From positions 1-64,000 of the forward strand of contig JAOALB010000214.1 of assembly GCA_025331125.1 (NCBI GenBank): 64,000 bases of DNA, written 5' to 3'. Made by a program: the position numbers and the translations under genes. This DNA is from Mycogone perniciosa (lineage: Eukaryota > Ascomycota > Sordariomycetes > Hypocreales > Hypocreaceae). The notes under the pieces were generated by a model. The model did no database searches. It worked only from the letters and a program-made list of their open reading frames with translations, and had not been told where the DNA came from. This document shows, piece by piece, positions 1-11,900 of this stretch (position 1 is its first letter; each line of letters starts with the position of its first letter).

Positions 1-77
<77 letters not shown>
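1..77. repeat. (ATT)n microsatellite
   Basis: About 25 perfect ATT triplets open the window and end abruptly at base 77. The array may extend to the left beyond the window. It lies in non-coding DNA about 1.1 kb upstream of the first gene. Confidence 0.97.
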
Positions 78-1213
78 CTATATGGTAGGTATCTTCTTTG
101 ATCTGATTAGTAATCGCACGAGTGTTCCCGTCAGGCCCAAACGTACGTGCGACTCGCAATCTCGCCTTCAAGATGACTGATTCGGTTTGCCGATGGCAAA
201 GGCCGTCGGAAAGGGACATCACACGTGTTTTGAGAGTGTTTGCGCCGGTGGCCAAAGGACGGCCCGGACTTGAATCCTTAATCGGTTGTAAGATTCATCA
301 ACCTTTCCACTTCAGTCTCCAGAACCACTTCGTGTCATGGGGCACCCGATCAAAGCCTGCCATATCACCTCACGTAGGGCTGAGACCCATGGCTACGTTG
401 CTGGGTTCAACCTAGTCATAGTACTACTTGTAGGAGCCCAAAGCACCTACGGAGTACTGGCAATAAGCTAAGGAATATGATTACCAATACGAAGTACGAA
501 GGATGAGTACTACTAGCAGTATACAATAAGCATGACGGAGTACAAGTCCGTCTCCGGCGACCGCCGGGGGTCTATTGATCCTTTTGATTAAGTCGCATAA
601 TTGCATATGGTCACTTCTCCACACGCACAGAGTGGGCTCAAAATTTGCTGGATTTGGATCTGCCAGATTAGAACCGTCCGCTTGGTAGGCTAAGTAAAAT
701 ACATACCCAATGCAGAGTAGAATAAACCCTAATAATTGGGTACTACATGAGATCAACACAGGCTTCGATGGTCTCAAGAGTCAGTAGCTGTGAGTTTTTT
801 ACCACTACTCAAAGCGGTAACTAAATGCGACGGGCAAGGCACTTTGGCAGATTATTATACGAGATACTAGACCGTTGGGCGATTAGTAGTGCATAGCACG
901 GCCCGAGCGGTGTGCCTACTACTCACTCCTACGACAGGGGAAACATTAGTTCCTGCAAATTCAATAGAATAACTACGATTAGGTATCCCTCGTATCCTGA
1001 GCTCCACAACCAGCTGCTTGGTAACTAGGTAGCATTAGGAGAATGCAGCCCGGCGTTAGGTAGGGCTGAGTCACGATTGGGTTATAGGAGTACGGAGTAC
1101 TAATATTACTATTGTATTAATACTCGTATTCCTCCAAGCACACATGTGTCAGCAGCACGTTCTTCCTTGCCATTTACTGTAAAAGCTTCACGTCATTCGT
1201 GGTTCAAGGAACA
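78..1213. other. Intergenic region of ordinary composition
   Basis: This mixed-composition DNA shows no RIP signature. Short open frames at 122-415 (+) and 481-777 (-) lack domains, introns and codon character and are not called as genes. The stretch carries the motif TACGGAGTAC at 448-457 and 1091-1100, and a related ACGGAGTACAAGTCCGTCT at 535-553. The last of these recurs almost unchanged near 53417. The promoter and 5' UTR of the gene at 1214 should lie in the final few hundred bases, but no unmistakable core element is visible. Confidence 0.7.
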
Positions 1214-3600
1214 ATGACCCGCGTACAAGGTTCTCTTGTGTTGCTCGCCTTGGGCGGTGCAGTTCGTGCCTCGCCATGTAAGTTCCCTCATATACACGAA
1301 GCATCTTCTCCATGAATATTAGCTTACTTTCATTCCTATTTCTCAGTGCTTACGAATTCCACAACGCCGGCGCCGACAAGATCAACAAGTGCAACGACTC
1401 TCCCAACTTTGGCCGTCACTGACGAATGTCCCGGTCATGAGCTCGCTCCTGTTGTCAGCGGTTTATATGACGGTCTATCTGCGGACCCTTCCTTGAAATG
1501 CCGGTGTATGTTAGATGTCAATAGCTGGCTGTCCGCAACGAATCCTGCAACCCATACGCTTTCCAGGTCAATAGGAACTGGTGTCACTACTCTGACAGAA
1601 ATCGTCAATGGAACAACATCTACTATAACGACTGCCCTGGTCACGACCGATATTGGGACGGTAACTGGCAACCTGATCGGAGGAGGTGTTAATTTCTGGT
1701 ATGGATCGGCTACATCTCCATGCGTATGGCCCCCCTCTCAACCCTATTACTGTCAGGATACTCACCTTTTTTTGCTCTTTCCAGTGTTATAGCTGTACAG
1801 TTAGGGCGTCAACAGTTGATTTGTTCTACTGGGGAAAAGGTGCGTTTAGGCAACATGACGTTTCAGGTGGAAAATATAGACTAATGTTTTTTCAGCTCGA
1901 CCAACACCGGCTATCACCTCATTTGTATCAAATGGATTCACATAGTACGTTGACGAGACGAAGATTAGTTTGCGAGACATATCTAACAGACAATGCAACA
2001 GTCAGTCCCCTTCGGTCTATATTGGCTTCACTTCGCTCTCGGCGTTTGACTACTGCGGGCTGGTTGGAAAGCCTCTCGCCAACGCGACAATAGGGTTCAA
2101 TCCGGACGAGTTATCAACTATTATCTTTTCATCAACCGAACAAGCAATCACCTTTACTACGATAGACTCAGCTGGTACGAGTTTGGCTACTGAAACTCAG
2201 ACATTCTTCAGCTCCATTGGATCCAGTCGACTTAATTATGCCGACCTGGAAAGGAATTGTTCAACTATATCTGGATACACTTTTATCCCAGGAAATCCTT
2301 CAAATGCTGTCCAGCATTCACGTACGTTGTTGAAAACTGCAATCCCTTGCCTCCCTTCTAAAAACGTGATAATGGCGTGGACTAGGGAGTTAGTAGACTG
2401 ACATGTTGTTTACTCAACAGCCGACCCCTGCAACCCTACAATTGTGTTGCCAGATCGCATCAGAAGCATTGATCCAGCCTGGCAGTCATGTATTGCTGAT
2501 GGTATCGGAGGGTAGGTTGACGCGATTCCCATGAATAAGGAACTCTTCTCACTAGCTCTAGGTTTTACGATCCTCCCTCCGCTCTCACCCCGGTCTCTGG
2601 TCTGTTACCCACGACTGCGCCACCTGTCGGGACTACGACGCCAGATGCGGACTCGGGCAGCAGCACTGCTGCGCCCTCGATAACATCAGCCCTGCCGCCT
2701 CAGACCCCTTCTGCCCCTTCACTTCCCACTACCTCTACGACTGATGCAAACACTCCTCCGACTGCGACCCCGACGCCTCCCTCAAGCAGCAGTGGTCAGA
2801 GTGGCCCTCCATCCTCCAATACACCTAATGGAGGCGACAGCAGCAATGCAGGAAATTCCCAGAGTTCCGATACGGGAAACGGCAATACAACTCCAGCGGC
2901 TCCATCCTCCAATCCACCTAATGGAGGCGGTAGCAGCAATGTAGGCAATACCCCGAGTTCCAATACTGGGAACGGCAATACAGCTCCAACGGCTCCATCT
3001 CCGAGCACGACAAATGGATCGGGCGGTGGCAGCGATAACGGCTCTCAGCCTTCCAGCACACCTGGTGGTTCAGGCCCAGATAATGGTAATGGTAATGGAA
3101 ACAACGGAGGTGGAAATAATGGAGGTGGAAACGGAAACAACGGCAATGGCAACGGTGCTTCACCAACGACCTCTTCAGGGGGATCTGAGAACGGTAATGG
3201 AAACAGCCTTTCGCCTACACAAGCGACTGATGGATCAAATGATAATTCCGGGAACACAAGCAACACTGGCGGCTCAACCCCATCGCCTGGAGGAGGCACT
3301 CCTGGCCAGCAATCTGGAAGTCAGACTGAGGGTGGAAACGGTGGATCGCAAACGTCACTCCAGAATACTGGAAGTGCTACGGCGAACCCATATGGCACCC
3401 CTGTCTCAAGCTCTGGTGGTTCCGGCGGAAACTCTGGCTTAACCGGAGGCCCTGAGATTCTACCCACAGGTTCAACGAGTCAGCGACCTACTCAACCAAC
3501 TATCGTCCCGAATTCCGACGCGGCAGAAAGATCATCTTGGAGCACTCTGAGTACTATGGGGGTTGCTGGCCTGTTTGCACTGCTTGTACTCTATATGTAG
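1214..3600 (+). CDS. Secreted mucin-like protein, probably GPI-anchored, function unknown
   Basis: This is a seven-exon gene of 664 codons. Exons by my splicing are 1214-1277, 1347-1723, 1785-1839, 1896-1944, 2002-2321, 2421-2511 and 2562-3600. The introns are 50-99 nt with GT...AG ends (donors GTAAGT, GTATGG, GTGCGT, GTACGT twice, GTAGGT), and the frame is kept throughout. Residues 1-19 form a signal peptide (MTRVQGSLVLLALGGAVRA). Residues about 22-320 contain ten cysteines (49, 73, 75, 147, 148, 151, 200, 268, 292, 312) and several N-glycosylation sites. Residues about 325-640 are a Ser/Thr/Pro then Asn/Gly-rich stalk containing 31-residue repeats. Residues 646-664 are a hydrophobic tail ending in LFALLVLYM, as expected for a GPI signal. 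A cell-wall or adhesin-like surface role is inferred from architecture only; I recognise no named family. The second exon's 3' junction is the least certain, because another GT lies nearby. Confidence 0.78.
2807..3000 (+). repeat. 93-bp in-frame tandem repeat in the stalk of the surface protein
   Basis: Two full units and the start of a third are offset by exactly 93 bp: ATCCTCCAAT at 2811 and 2904, then a related ATCT at 2997. Each unit encodes 31 residues of the type PSSN.PNGG.SSN.GN..SS.TGNGNT.P.A. Because the unit is a multiple of three, copy-number change would keep the frame. This is typical of length-variable fungal surface proteins. Confidence 0.9.
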
Positions 3601-3920
3601 GCAATAGTGCATCATTTTAGATAGTTGGTAGCTATACCTACCTGACTCGAGCGTGCCCGAATACTCGGCTTGTAGATAATACGAAGTACGGAATATACCT
3701 ATTTAGGTTTCGATTTCATGTTGGTGTTTGCTATGACTTTGGGTACGCTCTGCCCAATACGTTGTTTTGGTATGTAACTTACTACGAAACATATGTCAGT
3801 GTTCCATTCCAACAAAAGAAATCCATAATTGGCAAGTAGTTGGCGTCATAATAGTAGGTAGGTAACATTAGTACAGTGGGGAGAAAAAAGTAACGGTAAT
3901 TTTCGTAACGCGACCCGCAT
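3601..3920. other. 3' flank of the gene and border with the AT-rich block
   Basis: Ordinary-composition DNA follows the stop codon and should hold the 3' UTR. The composition changes abruptly at about 3.92-3.98 kb to RIP-type AT-rich sequence, just after a GC-rich patch around 3908-3929. The string ACAGTGGGGAGAAAAAAG near 3873 resembles a transposon terminus, but no inverted partner was found in the window. Confidence 0.6.
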
Positions 3921-4963
3921 CGCGTTCTAACTTCCTATATACAACACTAACCCTCTATTTTCAAACTTTAATTGCGCGCGCAATATAGCTCTAAATACTC
4001 TAGAAAAATTTATTATAGTCCTTATAAAAGGATAAGAATTATAACCCTCTGCAAAGCAGGCTTTTCTATAAAAAAGATTACTGAAAAAGAAAGGGTATTA
4101 CTATAAGCTATATATAGTATTATAGCGCAGTATTAATATTAATAAAGTAATAAAAGTCTTTTATACTTTAAACGGCTATTTATTTTAAATAAAAAGGATA
4201 AAAGATAATTATTTTAAATTATAAGTATTAACCTTTTTATTATAAATAAAAAACTATTTATTAAAGTAAGATTAAACTAATATATAAAAACTAGAATAAT
4301 TTTTTTTAAACAACAGTATATATTATTTAATAGCTATTAAGTATTTAAAGTTAAATATAATTAATATTTAAAAATAGTTTACTTTTATTTATTAATTTAT
4401 AATTAATATACTAATAATATAAAAGTATTAAATCTTTTTAAATAAAACTATAATTATTTATATATAAAGATAAGGTTATAATAGTTAGGTAAGTATAATA
4501 GGGTAAAAGTATATTAAGACTTTAACTTAAGGAAGAAAGGGGAAGAGATTAGACTTTGCTTAATATACTGTATTAATAATGTATCTAAAGCGAAGGCTAA
4601 GGGATTTATATATAATATGCCTTTAACCAGGTATATACCCTTTAAGGTAATACTAGGATCCTTGTTATAGGTCTTTCCTATTATATTATAGTAGTGAAAA
4701 CTAATAAGAATAAGGTTTTTATTATTTAATATATTAACTTTAATTATAAATTGCAATATTATTTCATTAATTAAAGGAAAGTTAATTAAAAAAAGAGAAT
4801 ATTTATTTAAAAGCTAAGCTAACATACTATTTTTAAATATTTTACATTATATTTATATATAAACAAAGGACTTTTTCAATGCCTTTACTTAGCAATTTAA
4901 ATATATTATATAGTAGTATAATAAATTACTAAATCTTGAATTATTTAAAAGAAAACCTATTAA
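3921..4963. other. AT-rich RIP-type DNA, unassigned
   Basis: This region is dominated by TA steps with stops in every frame. A minus-strand open stretch at 4514-4756 (80 codons) has no recognisable domain and is probably a chance or decayed fragment. The segment is likely an eroded transposon, but I cannot place it in a class. Confidence 0.6.
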
Positions 4964-5370
4964 TTTAACGATTTAGGTTAGTTCTAAATAGTTAACTAAG
5001 GTTTATAGGCTTATGGTAATAGAGAGGTTAAAGATAAATATAAAATAGGGTAATATAGTTATAATTCTATAAAATAGGCGGCTCTAGTAAATATAATTTA
5101 TTAATAACTATTTAATTAACTATACTAAATAAATAATAAGCTAGTAATATATATATAAAGGAAATCTTTATACAACTACTAGTATCCTAGTAAATATTAC
5201 TATAATTACTGTAATAGTATAGTAATTAAGTAAATAATTATGCCTTTCAGTATAGTAAGCGTTTAAGTAATTACCTTTAATACAGTAATTATTTCCTAAT
5301 AATTGGTTATTGTAACCGATATTCTCCTATATCCCTATAATCTAGTCTTTAATATAGTTAGGTTATAACA
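4964..5370 (-). repeat. Solo LTR of the gypsy-1 family
   Basis: This 407-bp sequence aligns over its left half with the reverse complement of the LTRs at 8529-8905, 15841-16217 and 61563-61962. Landmarks are AACGATTTAGGTTAG at the start, then AAGGTTTATAGGC and GAGAGGTTAAAGATAAATA, and GGTTATAACA at the end. It is flanked by a perfect 5-bp direct repeat, ATTAA, at 4959-4963 and 5371-5375. No internal element sequence is attached, so it is a solo LTR left by recombination. Its middle differs from the 377-bp copies, which suggests a subfamily. Confidence 0.85.
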
Positions 5371-5495
5371 ATTAATAATTACAGAATTTAAATATTGGCT
5401 TATTTAAGATATTAATTTAATTTATAAAGCTTATATTATATAAATATAGTTTAAAGAATAAATTAAAGAAACTAAAGTATTATTTATTAACTAAC

Positions 5496-5769
5496 TATAA
5501 TAATTTAGGTTAGTTTTTAACAGTTAAACCAAGGTTTATAGGTTTATATTAACAGAAAGGTTAAAGATAAATATTAAGCAGGGTAAGATAATTACTATTT
5601 TATATAACTAATAGTTTAGGTAAATAATTATATTAATAACTATTTAAATAACTATATTAAATAAGTAATAAGCGAGGTATATATATATATAAAGGAAAGT
5701 TGTAATAATTATTAGGGAATATAGCTATATTCCTAATAATTTAAGGTTTATAATTACTTATATATATCT
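5496..5769 (-). repeat. Truncated gypsy-1 LTR cut by copia A
   Basis: It starts TATAATAATTTAGG, like the LTR start at 15841, and follows that LTR to about CTTATATATATCT. It then stops exactly where the copia A LTR begins at 5770. About 95 bp of the expected LTR end is missing and was not found on the far side of copia A. Confidence 0.8.
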
Positions 5770-6043
5770 TGTTAGGTTAGGTAAGCTAAGGACCTACTAT
5801 TTATTAGCGCTTATTAGCGCTAAGGAGCTTTTTTATACTTATATAGCAGATACCAGTTAATATATATATCGTATAAGCAATATATTAGACTATATAGGCG
5901 CTTATAATATATATATTTTACGTTTTCCTTTATATTCGCTATATATATATATAGCAAGGCTATTATAGTATATTTATTACTAGAATTAAGCTTTATTCCT
6001 ATTTCTCTTTATACTCTATATAGCTATACTGCGCTTTGCGACA
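5770..6043 (+). repeat. Copia A 5' LTR
   Basis: This 274-bp LTR starts TGTTAGGTTAGG and ends TTTGCGACA. It is the same length as the copies at 20403 and 26210 and shares with them ATATAGCAGATACCAG and GACTATATAGGCGCTTA. The sequence after it (GTTATAAGCCTAAG) is shared with copia B and is presumably the primer-binding and leader region. Confidence 0.9.
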
Positions 6044-8528
6044 GTTATAAGCCTAAGTAGTAACTATTAGAGTTACTAGAAACTTCCCTTAATATTATAT
6101 CTTTACTTTTACTTTTTCCCTTTACTTTTAAGCTTTTAAAGCTACCTTTTATAATAGATAATACAGGAGATATTACCTTTATAAAGCTAGATTTAATAGT
6201 CTAATAGATTAAATAGATTACTGTTTTAAATAATTATATAATTATTGCAAAGATTTAAAATAAAGTTAATTATAATCTCTTTAATTAAAATAATAACTAT
6301 TTCCCTGCTTTAAAGCTATTTATTTTAATTAAAGTAAAGGAAACTGCTTTAAAAGCATTTAAAAAAAAGCCACTTTAATAAATATCTTTATTTATTATAA
6401 TAGTCTACTTTATAAATATTAATGCACTATTGCTTTATATATTAAAAAAAGGAAAGTTAAAGTAATAATCTTTAAATAAATATAAAAGATAATTAATATT
6501 AATATTTATACTTTAATCTTTATAGACTTTAAAGCTATAATTTAAGCTATAGCTTTAGCCTTTACTACTATTAAAGCAGCTATTAAAAATAATAAAGATT
6601 TAAATATTAAATTTAATATTTATTAAATTATAAAAAAGCTTAAAAAATAATTAACTTTTTATAAAAATATAATATATAAAAAAGTATAGATTTTATATAA
6701 ATATATTTTAAATAATATAAAGTATAGGAATTTAAAGCTAAAAGTATAGTATATAAATTAGGCGCGTGTTTATATAAATACAGTAAAGTATAAACTCTTT
6801 AAAGTTACAGGAATAGCTACTTAAAAGGCTTTTTTAAAAGCTATTAAAGTATACTATACTTTAAACTTTACTTTATATTACTTATATTATATAAACAGTT
6901 AAATTAAAAGCAGTCAAACTGCTGAAACCTTTTCTTTTAATTAACTTAATTAACTGTTTTTTATAGTATATAAAGTATAAAGAATTATATTTATAAACTT
7001 TATATAACGCTTAATAACTACTTAAATAAAGTTATAGTAAATAATATTATATATTTAAAAGCTTTTACTAGGAAAGAATGCCTATATAGATTAGAAAAGT
7101 ATAATTAGCCTTTAAAAGATTATAGTATACTATTTACTGCGCTTAAAGGAAAACCTAATAAAAAAAGGAAATATATATTTAACTTATAATAAACTATAGA
7201 AATTTATATTTACCTTTAAAAAATAAATAGTATATACTCTGCAATAAATTTAGTAAAAAAGGTATTAACTTTATAGCCTTAGCTTAAAGAGGTATAGCTT
7301 TAACTATTATAGCTACTTTAATCTCTTTAAACTTAATTAATAAAAGAAAATAAGCTTTATAGTATATATAATAAATATATTAATATATATTAATATATCG
7401 GATATACTTTACTGCCTTTTTTAAAGTACTTTCTTTAATACTTATAGTATTATTTATTTAATAAATAGTAAAAATTACTTTATTCCTAACTCTTTTATTT
7501 TAAGTATAGAAAAAAACTATATTAAAGTAAAAAAAGCTAGGTATTTTATAGCTAGAAAAAGATACTGCCTATTAAAGGATACTTTTTATAATCTATATTA
7601 AAAACCAGTATATTTAATAGAGTTTATAGATATAACTATAGTTAAAGGATTTTATATTAATATTATATTTTTATTAAAATTTTAAAAAGTAAGAATATAG
7701 CTTATAGGGTATAATAAGATACTTTATATTAATATAGTAAATTTAAATACTGTTATAGGGAAGGTAAAGTATAGATATAATCTTTTATTTCTTTAATATA
7801 AACCCCTATCGCTTTATATTGCCTTTATCTTTAAATATACTATTTTAAATAGTATAACTGCTTTATTCCCTTTTTTTAATATAAACTACTATATTTATAT
7901 AATATTAAGAAAAAAGAGAAAACTAATATATAACCTACTTATACTATATAATAACTTAAAGTAGCTTTAATATTTATAATTAAAATATTTAAGTTTAAAA
8001 GCGCTTAAAGTATTAATAAAGAATATAAAGAATATATATATTAAAGGAACTATATAAATAAAATACAAAGCCTATACTTTTATATATATAAAATAGGTTA
8101 TCTTTTATAGAATATTTAAAAGATAAATATTAAAACTATTTTTTAAAGTATATTAGGATTTTTAAAACTATTTTTATTATTATAATAAGAATAACTAGCT
8201 TTTAATACTTAAAGAAAAATATATTTTATAATTATATATATGCCTTTTATTAAATAAAAAATAAAATACTATCTTTAATAATTTTTTTAATTTTATAAAT
8301 ATAGTAAAAATACAATATAATATTTTAATATATTCTTTTAGGTAAAATAATAAAAAAGCTACAATTGCAGTTAAAAGCTTAATAAGCTTTTAGATTTAAG
8401 TAAATATAAAAGGAATTATCTTAAAGCTTACCCCTTTTTATATATATAAGCCAAATAGCGCCTTAAAGTGCGCAGGTTAGGAAGTTATAAATAAATTAAT
8501 AAAAATACTTAAACCTGTAAACCTTTTA
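6044..8528 (+). pseudogene. Copia A gag-pol, 5' piece (gag to start of integrase)
   Basis: This is a plus-strand polyprotein remnant with stops throughout. It matches the copia B interior in inverted orientation (for example 6070-6400 against 25900-26190), which fixes its identity. At about 7920-8350 the translation shows the GAG-pre-integrase to integrase transition. There is a run reading SLKALKVLIKN and then a patch ACTFTHIKQVIF-like around 8060-8100, consistent with the HHCC region and core start of a copia integrase. The His and Cys positions are partly lost to Tyr. The frame is cut at 8528 by the gypsy-1 insertion and resumes at 16223. Nothing here can encode a working protein. Confidence 0.78.
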
Positions 8529-8905
8529 TATAACGATCTGGGTTAGTTTTTAACAGTTAAACCAAGGTTTATGGGTTTATATTAATAGAGAGGTTAAAGA
8601 TAAATATTAAGTAGGGTAATATAGTTATAATTCTATAGAATAGGCAGTTTTAGTAAATATAATTTATTAATAACTATTTAAGTAATTATATTGAATAAGT
8701 AATAAGCTAGTTATATATATATAAAAGAGAGCTATAACAATTATTAAAAAATATAGTTATATTTTTAAGAATTAAAAGTTTATAATTACTTATATATATC
8801 CTTAATTATTAATAATTCAGTATATACTTTAATAATTATATTCCTATTAGCCTATTATTCTAATATTCCTTTAAACCTAAACTTTAGCCTAGTTAAGTTA
8901 TAATA
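8529..8905 (-). repeat. Gypsy-1 3' LTR
   Basis: This 377-bp LTR reads, on the minus strand, from the RIP-damaged equivalent of TGTCACGAC to AGATCGTTATA. It is equal in length to its partner at 15841. Differences from the partner are mostly C/T and G/A transitions. Confidence 0.92.
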
Positions 8906-11900
8906 TAATATCCCCTCCTATTAGTTTTATCCTTAAAGCCTATTATATAGCTATCCTTTTTTTTTATAAGTTTTTTCCTTTTAGCTTCTTTTTATTTTTA
9001 TTTAACTATACTTTATAGTATTATAAAATAACAAAAGGTTTCTAAACCTATTAAATCTTTATAGAATTATACTATAGCTATATTAATTATTAATATTATC
9101 AGTATCTTTATTATATTATATTTATTTTATAAAAAGTATAATATTTCCTGCAAAATAGCTATAGGCTATTTTTATTATAAAGAGTATATCTTTTAAGGCA
9201 AAATATATAATGGAAATAATATCTCTTTAATGGCTAATATATATCCTCTTTAATTTATTATAAGTTATTTTTAATATTTATAGTATATTATTTAACAGCT
9301 AAAAAGGAGTATATTAAAAATAAAAAGCATACTATTAAATATAAGTTATTAGAATAGCAGTAATAGATAATAGTATTAACGATTTTAATAAATAAATATT
9401 TTGTATAGTTAACTTATTTTTGCAAGCAGCAGTTATAAGTATAGTTATATAAGGTTAAAATATTATCTTATAGTATTAATTTATTAAATAAGTTAAATAA
9501 ATTTAAGTGCATTTAATTAAAGGCTGTTATTAATATTTAGTTTTCTAGTAGTATAGATATATTTAATTAAAATGCAATATTTAATAACCTTTTACTAAAA
9601 AACTTATACTTTAATAAAAGTATTAAAGTTTCGGTAAGGTATTCTTTAAATACTTTATAAGTTTTTAAAAGTTATATTCTTTTTTATAGTTTTTTTATTT
9701 AATTAAGTATTAGCGTTTATTATTTTCTAGTTTTATAGCCTTAACTTTTTAATTTTATATTTTCTGTAACTGCTAAAACTTTAATTAAAATTATAATTAA
9801 TCTGTTTTTGAATTTACTTTATAATACTTTTTTAAATAATAAAATATAAAATACTAGGTACATTTAAATACTATTTAATAGTATAAATTTATAAGTAACT
9901 TTTAAAATAACCTTTTTAATTAAATAAAGTTTAAACCTTTTAAAATTTAATTTATTATTTAAATGTATTATTTTAATATTTATAGTTTTTTTTAGTGAAT
10001 ATTAATATAAATAAATTATATCTCCCTCTTTAAAGATTAATCCCTTTAATTTATATTTATTAATATATTTTTCTATTTTTTTTTATATAAAGTAAAAGTA
10101 TATTTATATTTCTTTATATAACTGCTTTATCTCTTTAACTTTAACTTATACTTTATTAATATATAAGCCTTTCTTTAGCGCTTTATATATATTTACTATA
10201 AAGCTATAGTTGATATATATAAAACTAAGTCCAGTTAACTTTAAAATATTATTGTTATAGGATATTTATACAATTAATAACTTTTCTATTTAATTATTTT
10301 AATTAAAGTTAATATAACTTCTTAAATAAATTTTAATAACCTAATTAATGCATTTTATTTATTTATTTATTTATAGATAGTATATAGTATTAAGCTTATA
10401 ATTTATATTTAATTAATTTATAAATGCGTATTAAAATTTAAATATAAAGGTTAATCTTTAATTAAAAATAATTTTAGTTAAAATTATATAATTAACTGCA
10501 ATTAATTATAAAAATATATAAATTAATGTTTTTATATTTATTATATTTTTATATAAAAACAAATTAAAGTATTTAGTAAATTAGTCTATAATTATTTAAA
10601 TATTATTATATTTAATTTTGATTTTTAATTTAATAGATAAGAGTAGTTTAATTATAAAGTCTAATAAAACTAATTCCTATAATTATTTTAATACTAGCAA
10701 AGGTTAAAGTTTACTATATAGTTTATATTTTAAAGGTTTAACTATTTTATAAATTATATAGCGAGAAATAATATTTTATATAACTTTTTTAAGCCTTTAA
10801 AACTTAAAATACCTTTAAATTTATTTATAGGTTTTGCAAATACTTTTATATTTATATACTAGGTATTAATAAACTTCTATAATTATATTTTTCTAAAGTT
10901 TATTTAAAATTTAAATCTTTTTATTTTATTATTAAATTCCTTTATTATTAAACTTTATACTTTTTAAAAACTTATTATTATTTTAAATAATATAGTGCTC
11001 TTTACTGCATTAAAGTATAGTATTATTACTAGATACTTTATATATAGCTTAAAGCGCTATTTATTAATAATATCCTTTAAAGGTTTATTTTAAAATCTGC
11101 CTAATATAATTAATCTTTCTTTAATTATAGTTAATTTATCTGCTAAATGCATTTATTTATTTATTTTAAATCTTTTTTAATAAATTAGGATATCATTAAA
11201 TCTTAAAAGGTATTTTATATAGTAGATTTATCTTTTAAAGAGTTATTAAACTGTCGCGAAATATATAATACTTATAGTTTATATATACTTTAATGTTATA
11301 TATTCCTTTTAGTAAATAATATTACTATTCTTTAAATATAAAAATAATAGTAAAAAATCCTTTATTATATATTAAATAGTTTAGTTTTATACTATATAAG
11401 GTTTAAAAATAAAAGGCAATAGGTTATAGTTTACTGTTTCTATTCTTTTAATTAAATTAAGCTTTTATAGTAAAGTTAAAACTATTTATTTTAATTTTTA
11501 TTTCTTTAAATAAATTAAATATAAGAAATATAAGTTTTTTTAAAATAAATGATTTAAATTTATTAAAAGCCTTTTATATATTTAATGCCTATAAAAACTT
11601 TTAATTCTTTTTAATAAATTTATAAAGAGTTTATATAATACTTTTATAGCCTGTAATAAATTATTAATAATAGCTAATAAATTTTAAAAAGCTTTACATT
11701 TCCTCAACTATTATAAATATAGGCTAATCCTTTATTATTTATACTTTTAATAGATTTATATAAATTTCTTTAAAGGTAATAATATACTTTAAAAAAGTAA
11801 CTTTTTATCTATAAAATTTATATCTTTTAAGTTTTATAAGTAATTTAATATTTTATAATATTTATAATATTTTATAGATATATATTCTATATCTTTTAAA

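Noticed and set aside
122..415. 97-codon plus-strand open frame before the first gene
   Set aside because: It has no signal, domain or splice structure, and its composition looks like ordinary intergenic DNA.
481..777. 98-codon minus-strand frame with hydrophobic segments
   Set aside because: It overlaps TACGGAGTAC-type repeat motifs and lacks a recognisable family. Hydrophobic runs alone are weak evidence.
2744..3442. Several open frames on both strands over the repeat stalk
   Set aside because: They are shadows of the true exon caused by low-complexity codons. Only the frame joined by the introns ends in a GPI-like tail.
4514..4756. 80-codon minus-strand frame in AT-rich DNA
   Set aside because: No domain was recognised, and it is isolated within RIP-type sequence.
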